Shown here piece by piece: positions 8,432 to 13,744 of a DNA stretch of 13,744 bases. Origin of the DNA: JBBRWO01 sp038249135 (GTDB lineage Bacteria; Actinomycetota; Coriobacteriia; Anaerosomatales; JAAXUF01); contig JBBRWO010000053.1 in assembly GCA_038249135.1 (NCBI GenBank), positions 1 to 13,744 of the forward strand, in the 5' to 3' direction. Positions within the stretch are counted from its first letter, which is position 1. Every line of letters starts with the position of its first letter. Both the position numbers and the translations under genes were made by a program. Under the pieces are notes generated by a model. It saw only the letters and a program-made list of their open reading frames with translations, searched no databases and had not been told where the DNA came from.

Positions 8432-10289
8432 CGGCAATTTCCACGACGTCGTCGATAGGATTGCCGTTGGCGTCGAGGCTCAGCAGGCGGAACGACAACT
8501 CTCCCCCAGTGTCGGCACCGCCAGTGTTGCCCGTGTGAGCTTGATTGCTCGCTGCCGCAAGGAGCCCGCTCTTGAACGCCAGGATGTCTTCGTAGCACTC
8601 TCGCGAGAAATTTCCGGGTAGCGCGCCTTGGCTCACGCGCTGCAGAAACTCATAGCGTGTCAGGTTCAGCTTCAGCGTCCGGACGGTGCCGTTCGGGAGG
8701 GTGACCTCAAGGCAAGGGAAGCCCTTGCGGAGCACGACGTCAACCTTCTCAGGTCGCCCTCGTGCAGATACCGCAACGCGATCCTCCAGCAACTGGCTCA
8801 CCCGCGATCCGGAGAACGACAGGCTGGTGGCGAGGAGCAGCTCTCGATCGGTTGAGACGAGCAGGCCCGTGAAGATGCGATTCAAGCCGTTGACGAGCCG
8901 CGCGACGAGATGACGCGCCACGCGTTCGCCAGCCTGAAGCGGCCTTGCGACGTCATCTAGGTACTCTCCGGCGCTGGCGAAGACGGTCAAGCTCCAGAGC
9001 TTGAGTTCGGCGGCAAGCTCATCCGGGATCTTGAAAAAGAGTGCTCGCCTCTGCTCCATGAGCATGTCGAGGAAGTCGTGGCGGTCGCCGGTGGTGGCCT
9101 CCGGCGCCTCCACGTAGGCGCGCTGTGCTGACCGAAAGCGATCCGTCGCGCCGTAGAAGGGGTCGGTGGCGATCAACTGTTCATAGTAATGCTTGAGGTT
9201 GTCGTCTTCGGCACCAAAGATCAGGATGTTGTCCACCCGGTTCGTCGTCTCCTGTCCGATGCCGAACCGGCCCAGGTAGTCGAAGATCTCGAGTGACTCT
9301 CGCTTCGTGGCACTGAGGTTTGCACCGAACAGATTGCTGTACAGGCTCGCTTGGTGGCGCGTGCCCTTTGCGAGAACCTCCTTGACGTCACGTGGCAGCA
9401 TCAGGCGCTCTCGTGCGTCGGGATGTCCGAGCACAGCGTTGGCCAGCAGCATGAGCACGCGACGAATCGGTGTGTGCAGCTCTCCGAAGTCGCACAGCCT
9501 GAAAAGGTCAAGGAGACGAGAACGGACGAGCGGGGTCTGAAGCAGCTCGAAGTTCTTTCTGATCGGGCACGCGGGCCCGAAGAAGCCGTCCGGGTGCGGA
9601 CTGCTGATGCAGGCTTGCCAACCTTCGTGCGCCAGCAGGGCATCCAGTGCCAGTTCGAGCACCCTTGCGCTCGGCACGTTGCTCAGGTTGAAGAACTGCA
9701 ACCGAGATTCCGGCCCCGGGACCTCATCACCCATCAGACGTGCTTCGAGCAGCTCCCGGGCACGTTGCGCATCACCGACGGGGCCCAACTTCCGCCAGGT
9801 CTCGATCAACTGGCCGTCGTTCGCGGCGATCAGGAAGAGCACATCGGAGGCGGAATCGAAGAGCGCAGAACTGAGCTCCACCAGCAGCGCGGACTTGCTC
9901 GTGTAGCGAGCGCCGTCGTCGTCGTCCGGCATGCCGGTCAAGTCGCGGATCACGTGCAGGGTATAGGTCCTGCCGTTGATCGTCGGCTTGAGCTGAAAGT
10001 ACACATCGTTCGACGCCCACCGGCCCGGGTCGCCTTGAAGCTGGTGCCAGACCTGGCTGCACAGGTGACTCTTGCCGTCACCTGCGGTGCCGGTCAGTAC
10101 GAGGCAGGAGGGGGTCACGGAGCCATCGAACACTTTAAGGACGGCGTCCTCCAAGGGGTGCTTAAACGCTATAGGGTTGACCCCTAGTCGGCTGGCCGAG
10201 CGGCGGATCTGCTCGTCGAACATGTTGTCGTTCTGCGGCAGCGGTCCGTACTGCCGCAGAAACCTGATCCAGCGTTCCCCTGCGTCCAT
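8424..10289 (-). CDS. DptF/SspF-like AAA-type ATPase
   Basis: Encodes 621 residues and is the first gene of the minus-strand operon. The N-terminal NTPase domain has Walker A GTAGDGKS (67-74) after the strand SCLVLT, and a Walker B/sensor-like segment DVLFLIAANDGQL (149-161); between them is an acidic patch PDDDDGARYTSKS. The GDGKS form of the loop resembles that of DptF. The middle and C-terminal parts are helical, including a conserved-looking LFGANLSATKR and DPFYGATDRFRSAQRAYVE, and end in a Thr/Gly-rich stretch. The likely role is ATP-dependent assembly or DNA recognition within an F-G-H restriction complex. The start at 10289 follows AGGGGG (10298-10303); the GTG-type extension to 10328 adds 13 unconvincing residues. 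Other AAA-type defence ATPases remain possible. Confidence 0.7.
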   Translation of the reverse strand: MDAGERWIRFLRQYGPLPQNDNMFDEQIRRSASRLGVNPIAFKHPLEDAVLKVFDGSVTPSCLVLTGTAGDGKSHLCSQVWHQLQGDPGRWASNDVYFQLKPTINGRTYTLHVIRDLTGMPDDDDGARYTSKSALLVELSSALFDSASDVLFLIAANDGQLIETWRKLGPVGDAQRARELLEARLMGDEVPGPESRLQFFNLSNVPSARVLELALDALLAHEGWQACISSPHPDGFFGPACPIRKNFELLQTPLVRSRLLDLFRLCDFGELHTPIRRVLMLLANAVLGHPDARERLMLPRDVKEVLAKGTRHQASLYSNLFGANLSATKRESLEIFDYLGRFGIGQETTNRVDNILIFGAEDDNLKHYYEQLIATDPFYGATDRFRSAQRAYVEAPEATTGDRHDFLDMLMEQRRALFFKIPDELAAELKLWSLTVFASAGEYLDDVARPLQAGERVARHLVARLVNGLNRIFTGLLVSTDRELLLATSLSFSGSRVSQLLEDRVAVSARGRPEKVDVVLRKGFPCLEVTLPNGTVRTLKLNLTRYEFLQRVSQGALPGNFSRECYEDILAFKSGLLAAASNQAHTGNTGGADTGGELSFRLLSLDANGNPIDDVVEIADA

Positions 10290-10579
10290 CGTTTTTTCCC
10301 CCTCGTGCGTATTCTCGGCGACGCGCATCCCTGCGGGTGACCCTCACTCTCGGTGTGCGCGCTGCGCACCCTCCGGCGGCGTGTTTCATAGACTCGGTGC
10401 AACGACACAGGCATGCGCGTCAGACCGATGGCGGATCAAGAGGTACTCGCATCACTTGGGGCGGGCTTGCCGCTGGGCATGGTCGCCGACTTCTCCGCGA
10501 TTCGTCTAAACGAGTCGGGGTGGTGGCCCCGCCCTGCCTGTCGGCGATCTCTTTGGCCGCGGCGGGAAGCTTGTCCCTC
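10290..10579. promoter_or_regulatory. Divergent control region between the F-G-H operon and the methyltransferase
   Basis: These 290 bp separate two genes transcribed in opposite directions and must hold both promoters. It contains GTGCGC-gct-GCGCAC (10355-10369), a 15-bp near-palindrome with perfect 6-bp arms, and a perfect 9-bp inverted pair GACGCGCAT (10320-10328) / ATGCGCGTC (10413-10421) that brackets it. These could bind a dimeric regulator acting on both promoters. I could not place convincing -35 and -10 boxes. A small open frame (10428-10583) occupies the right half. Confidence 0.4.
10298..10303 (-). promoter_or_regulatory. Ribosome-binding site that sets the ATPase start
   Basis: On the minus strand AGGGGG lies eight bases before the ATG at 10289, inside a purine-rich run followed by six A residues. 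This near-ideal spacing favours the 621-residue product over the longer reading frame that opens at 10328. Confidence 0.55.
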
Positions 10580-10583
10580 ATGA
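10428..10583 (+). CDS. Possible small upstream ORF coupled to the methyltransferase
   Basis: A 51-residue frame starts MADQEVLASLGAGLPLGMVA and ends in a TGA that overlaps the methyltransferase ATG as ATGA, the arrangement of a translationally coupled leader peptide. The N-terminal half has plausible composition (LPLGMVADFSAIRLNESG), but the second half is Arg/Trp/Pro-rich and no good ribosome-binding site precedes it. It may be chance, a leader peptide, or the remnant of a displaced gene end. Confidence 0.2.
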   Translation: MADQEVLASLGAGLPLGMVADFSAIRLNESGWWPRPACRRSLWPRREACPS

Positions 10584-13138
10584 GCGGCATCGGCAAGCAG
10601 GTCGGTGATGAGTGGTACGTGCATCGGTCTGCGTTGGTCGCAGTCGCCGACACGGCGCGCCTTGACGCGATCCAGGGCGCGCTCGCGGCGCTGCCAGGAG
10701 ACGCAGAAGCGGCGATCAACGTCGTCAAGTTCAATGTGCGCAGCGGGCGCGTGTCGCTGTTGGAGTATGGCAACTTCGACGATGACCCGTTTCCTATGCT
10801 GAACAGCAGCTGGACGCAGGCCCGCAACGGATCGGGCTTCACCCGACGCTCGTACACCGACTCCTTGAATCCACCGATCCTGCACCGCAAGGAGCTGTTG
10901 GTGCAGGAGGCGCACCCCGGTCGCGCGGCTTGGTGTGCCCTGACGTCGGAGGCAGAGGCTCTCGGGCTGTTCGATGACACGCGAGTAATCGGCTTCCGGA
11001 TGAACTGGGAGAGACTGATCGCAGCCAAAGGCTATGCACTTGAGGGTGCTCAGCTCATGCCGATCGCCAACGAGGGGTCTGCTGACCGGAGCGCGCGCGA
11101 GGAGACAGGGGAGAACATTCATCGCCACCGTACGGCTCTCGCGCGTTCTGCGATCTCCGCTCCCGTGCAGCTGCTGCTCCGGCATCGATTGCTGACACGC
11201 GAGTGCTCGTTCTTCGACTACGGGTGCGGTCGAGGCGATGACATGGCGGCGCTCGCCGGCGACGGGTTCGAAGCGGCAGGATGGGACCCTCACTACGCGC
11301 CGGATCGGGAGCGGCTTGCCGCAGATGTCGTCAACGTCGGCTTTGTGATCAATGTGATCGAGGACCCGGCCGAGCGCGTCGAGGTCCTTCAACGGGCCTT
11401 CGGTCTGGCCAAGCGTGTGATGTCGGTGGGCGTGATGCTCTACGGACCGGAGGCACCGGGCCGGCCCTATCGCGATGGGCACGTCACGTCGCGCGGGACG
11501 TTCCAGAAGTACTTTGTGCAGGCCGAGTTCAAGGACTACCTGGAGCACGTGCTGGGGCAGGAGGCCATGATGGTCGGCCCTGGCGTTGCGCTGGTATTCA
11601 AGGACAAGGACTGGGAGCAGCGGTTCGCAGTCGGGCGATACCGACGTACCGATGTCTCTGATCGCCTCCTCCTGCGCGTGCCGCGACCGGTTCGGGCTCC
11701 CGCGGTCAGGCTGACGGAGCGTCGTGTCAAGGGTCCAGTCGAGCCCCAACCGCCGCACCCGCTCTTGGACCAACTGTGGCGCCTGACGTTGGATCTTGGT
11801 CGGCTGCCTGACGAGCTGGAGGTGCCGTTCCTTGTCGAGCTTGAGGAGAACTTCGGTAGCTTGACCCGCGCTCTGCGCAAGATGTCTGGTGCGTTTGAGG
11901 CTGGGTTACTCGAGCGGGCCCGCACTGCCCGGCAAGAGGATCTTCGACTCTTCTTCGCCATGCAGCAGTTCGGCAAGCGTCCTCGATACCGACAGCTGGA
12001 GCCCCGCCTGCAGAGGGACGTCAAGGAGTTCTTCGGAGACTACGCCAACGCGCATGCGTCGGGAATGAAGCTCCTGCTTGAGGCATCAGACCCTGAGGTG
12101 GTCGGGAAGGGCTGCCGCGACGCCGCCGTCCAGGGCCTGGGATGGCTTGAGGGCGATCATCTGCAGTTCCACGTCTCGTTGGTAGAGCGAATGCCGACAG
12201 TGCTTCGCGCGTTCGTATCGTGCGGGCTGGTGATCTACGGCGACCTGAGCACGGTGGACCTGATCAAGGTTCATGGCTCCACCGGGAAACTGACGCTGAT
12301 GCAGTTCGAGGACTTTGCGGGAACTCCAATGCCGCTGATGAACCGCAGGGTCAAGGTGAACGTGCGACGCGCTGACTACGATGTATTCGAGTACGGAAGC
12401 GCATTCCCCAAGCCTCACCTGTATCGCAAGAGTCGGTACATGCATGAGGAGAACGCGGGCTACGCCGAGCAGGTCGCCTTCGATGAAGCACTCGACGCTG
12501 CAGGTGTGTTGGGAGACACCGAGTTCGGACCAACCGCGAGCGAGCTCTCCGAGGCGCTTCAGCTCAAGCGGTTGGAGGTGGTGGGCATGAACCTTTATCG
12601 CAGCAGCACAGTGCCGGATCTTGATAGCCTCTGCGGCAGCACGGTCACCTATCGGAGCTTGATCGAGTGCGGTGAGACACAGGCCAGGCTGGGTCTTGCC
12701 AACCTTCCGAGCAATCCGGAGTCGTACAACGCGCTCTACGACCTTGCCGTGAAGCTCCTGGATCCCCTCGTTGAGTACTTCGGAGCGATCCGGCTCACGT
12801 ACGGGTTCTGCTCAGCTGAGCTGGGAAAGCACATCAAGGCTCGCGTGGCGCCCGCCTTGGATCAGCACGCGGCCTATGAGCTCAACCGGCGCGGAGAACC
12901 CATCTGCCCCAGAGGCGGAGCGGCGTGCGACTTCATCGTCGACGACGAAGACATGCGAGAGGTCGCCGACTGGATCATCGCGAACCTGCCGTTCGATCGC
13001 CTGTACTTCTACGGCAGCGATCGACCCATCCATGTGAGCTACGCGCCCTCTGAACTGCGGGAGGCCACGGAGATGAAAGCCGGGCCGTCGGGCCGGTTAG
13101 TTCCCCGGAAGTACGTGACCAGCGAGAGCACTTCCTAG
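10580..13138 (+). CDS. DNA phosphorothioation-associated putative methyltransferase fused to an M15-like peptidase domain
   Basis: Encodes 852 residues. Residues 13-133 form an accessory domain (YVHRSAL, VVKFNVRSGRVSLLEYGNF, PILHRKELL). Residues about 190-350 are a class I SAM-dependent methyltransferase: HRHRTALARSAIS, motif I FDYGCGRGDD (212-221), then GWDPHYAPD and VGFVINVIEDPAER, the signature of the 'DNA phosphorothioation-associated putative methyltransferase' family. A helical region follows, then a second copy of the accessory domain (530-646: VDLIKVHGSTGKLTLMQFEDF, HLYRKSRYM). The C-terminus (about 680-825) resembles the M15 zinc peptidase fold: FGAIRLTYGFCS, then H763, G-x-A-x-D ending at D784, and H818 in IHVSY as the presumed metal ligands, with an insertion between H763 and D784. 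The substrate is unknown; no amino-methyltransferase NPPY motif is seen, so DNA methylation is not shown. The ATG at 10580 follows GGGAAG (10564-10569); the frame opens at 10337 but that extension looks non-coding. It is divergent from the F-G-H operon. Confidence 0.85.
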   Translation: MSGIGKQVGDEWYVHRSALVAVADTARLDAIQGALAALPGDAEAAINVVKFNVRSGRVSLLEYGNFDDDPFPMLNSSWTQARNGSGFTRRSYTDSLNPPILHRKELLVQEAHPGRAAWCALTSEAEALGLFDDTRVIGFRMNWERLIAAKGYALEGAQLMPIANEGSADRSAREETGENIHRHRTALARSAISAPVQLLLRHRLLTRECSFFDYGCGRGDDMAALAGDGFEAAGWDPHYAPDRERLAADVVNVGFVINVIEDPAERVEVLQRAFGLAKRVMSVGVMLYGPEAPGRPYRDGHVTSRGTFQKYFVQAEFKDYLEHVLGQEAMMVGPGVALVFKDKDWEQRFAVGRYRRTDVSDRLLLRVPRPVRAPAVRLTERRVKGPVEPQPPHPLLDQLWRLTLDLGRLPDELEVPFLVELEENFGSLTRALRKMSGAFEAGLLERARTARQEDLRLFFAMQQFGKRPRYRQLEPRLQRDVKEFFGDYANAHASGMKLLLEASDPEVVGKGCRDAAVQGLGWLEGDHLQFHVSLVERMPTVLRAFVSCGLVIYGDLSTVDLIKVHGSTGKLTLMQFEDFAGTPMPLMNRRVKVNVRRADYDVFEYGSAFPKPHLYRKSRYMHEENAGYAEQVAFDEALDAAGVLGDTEFGPTASELSEALQLKRLEVVGMNLYRSSTVPDLDSLCGSTVTYRSLIECGETQARLGLANLPSNPESYNALYDLAVKLLDPLVEYFGAIRLTYGFCSAELGKHIKARVAPALDQHAAYELNRRGEPICPRGGAACDFIVDDEDMREVADWIIANLPFDRLYFYGSDRPIHVSYAPSELREATEMKAGPSGRLVPRKYVTSESTS

Positions 13139-13162
13139 GCCCACACCTGGCGGCCTGGCCCT

Positions 13163-13190
13163 GTCCGAAAAGCCGCAGCACTTTTCGGAC
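13163..13190. promoter_or_regulatory. Upstream 28-bp inverted-repeat operator
   Basis: GTCCGAAAAG (13163-13172) and CTTTTCGGAC (13181-13190) are perfect 10-bp arms around eight bases. It lies 24 bp after the methyltransferase stop and 44 bp upstream of a second repeat of the same total length. Known AbiEi antitoxins repress their own operon through paired inverted repeats, so an autoregulatory operator is likely. It could also form a transcript hairpin ending the methyltransferase message, though no T-tract follows. Confidence 0.6.
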
Positions 13191-13206
13191 GGAACGATAG
13201 CGTACA

Positions 13207-13234
13207 GTCCGAAAGTCACCTACAGATATCGGAC
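13207..13234. promoter_or_regulatory. Second 28-bp operator abutting the antitoxin start
   Basis: GTCCGA (13207-13212) and TCGGAC (13229-13234) are inverted 6-bp arms with the same outer spacing (28 bp) and same half-site as the upstream repeat. It ends directly before the ATG at 13235, so bound protein would cover the translation start and probably the transcript start. No clear Shine-Dalgarno is present between it and the ATG. Confidence 0.5.
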
Positions 13235-13744
13235 ATGCCCGACATCCGAGCCCAGATCGCCGAGCGCATATCCATGGACGAGTCCGTGCTTGTCTGGGTG
13301 CCGCCTGACTTCGCGCCACTGGGCAGCCGAGGCGCCATCGACAAGGCCCTGCAACGCATGGCCGCGGCCGGTGAGCTGGAGCGCTTGGATCGCGGTCTCT
13401 ACCTGAGGTCGGGTGCTGGCCCCTTGAGTGTTCACGACTACTGGGCTGTCGTGGAAGCCATCGCAAGGCCGGACCGATTGCGGGTGCTTGTGGATGGCGA
13501 AATGGCAGCAGGAGCCCTGGGCCTGACCGCAACTGTGCCGGAGAAGGTCACCATTCTCACGGAGGCGCGGCGCAGGTCGCTGGAGCTGGCCACCTTTACG
13601 GTCGAGTTCAAGCAGACCAACCCCGGCCGGCTTTTCTGGGCTGGGCGCGCCGCCATGGGGGTTGTCCAGGCGCTGTACTGGCTCAAGGAGTCGCAGGTCA
13701 TTGACCAGCAGGCTCTGGATCGCCTTAGAGGTCTCGTCTCGGAC
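13235..13744 (+). CDS. DUF6088/AbiEi-like antitoxin, 3' end missing
   Basis: The frame is open for 170 codons to the window edge, so the C-terminus and any partner gene are not seen. The N-terminal region reads as a winged helix-turn-helix: VLVWVPPDFAPLGSRGAIDK followed by ALQRMAAAGELERLDRGLYL, the hallmark of DUF6088/AbiEi-type antitoxins (small domain with W-x-P-x-D-F, G-S-R, R-G-L-Y). The later part (VDGEMAAGALGLT, VPEKVTILT, VEFKQTNPGRLFW) fits the C-terminal domain of that family. Such proteins are DNA-binding repressors of type IV toxin-antitoxin operons whose toxin is an AbiEii-type nucleotidyltransferase, expected immediately downstream. Two inverted-repeat operators precede the start. 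The ATG at 13235 is chosen by conservation; a strong ribosome-binding site is lacking, so MSMDESVL-type internal starts cannot be excluded. Confidence 0.75.
   Translation, partial: MPDIRAQIAERISMDESVLVWVPPDFAPLGSRGAIDKALQRMAAAGELERLDRGLYLRSGAGPLSVHDYWAVVEAIARPDRLRVLVDGEMAAGALGLTATVPEKVTILTEARRRSLELATFTVEFKQTNPGRLFWAGRAAMGVVQALYWLKESQVIDQQALDRLRGLVSD

Noticed and set aside
10337..10579. Extended N-terminus of the methyltransferase
   Set aside because: Low-quality sequence before MSGIGKQVGDEWYVH; the ATG at 10580 has a better upstream site.
10436..11773. Minus-strand frame of 445 residues opposite the methyltransferase
   Set aside because: Antisense to a clearly recognised family; composition is His/Arg-rich and unprotein-like.
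13163..13190. Intrinsic terminator for the methyltransferase
   Set aside because: Perfect stem but no T-tract, and the same half-site recurs at the antitoxin start, which favours an operator.
1..13744. CRISPR arrays, tRNA or rRNA genes, insertion-sequence ends
   Set aside because: No regularly spaced direct repeats, no tRNA-like clover-leaf noticed, and no transposase-like frame.

Overview
The window is GC-rich proteobacterial DNA (codon use and the element backbone suggest a gamma- or betaproteobacterium such as Pseudomonas, Xanthomonas, Stenotrophomonas or relatives). It looks like a defence-type cargo module carried on an integrative conjugative element. This reading rests on protein motifs recognised by eye; no database search was run.

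Left flank (1-1471): a 5' fragment of an uncharacterised gene on the minus strand (1-234), then about 470 bp without a convincing gene but with several strong inverted repeats, then a plus-strand gene (707-1471) resembling the DUF1845/AcaB-like, PFL_4669-type proteins of conjugative elements.

Centre (1635-13138): a tight minus-strand operon of three genes whose ends overlap by 8 and 4 bases, transcribed in the order AAA-type ATPase (8424-10289), unknown 519-residue protein (6872-8431), and a 1746-residue protein ending in an FtsK/SpoIIIE-type motor ATPase (1635-6875). Order, overlap and the terminal motor match the F-G-H restriction/effector cassette of phosphorothioation-based defence (DptFGH or SspFGH). 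Divergently, across 290 bp, lies an 852-residue protein whose middle is the 'DNA phosphorothioation-associated putative methyltransferase' family. It carries two copies of an accessory domain and a C-terminal M15-like zinc peptidase fold, an unusual architecture. No dndBCDE or sspBCD modification gene is in view, so either these lie outside the window or this is an F-G-H cassette paired only with the methyltransferase/peptidase fusion.

Right flank (13139-13744): two 28-bp inverted-repeat operators with the same GTCCGA half-site, 44 bp apart, the second abutting the start codon of a DUF6088/AbiEi-like antitoxin gene that runs off the end of the window. This is probably the first gene of a type IV toxin-antitoxin pair.

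Proposed working: the F-G-H operon supplies ATP-driven DNA surveillance or attack, the divergent fusion protein provides a self-marking or regulatory function, and the neighbouring antitoxin gene stabilises the island or adds an abortive-infection layer.
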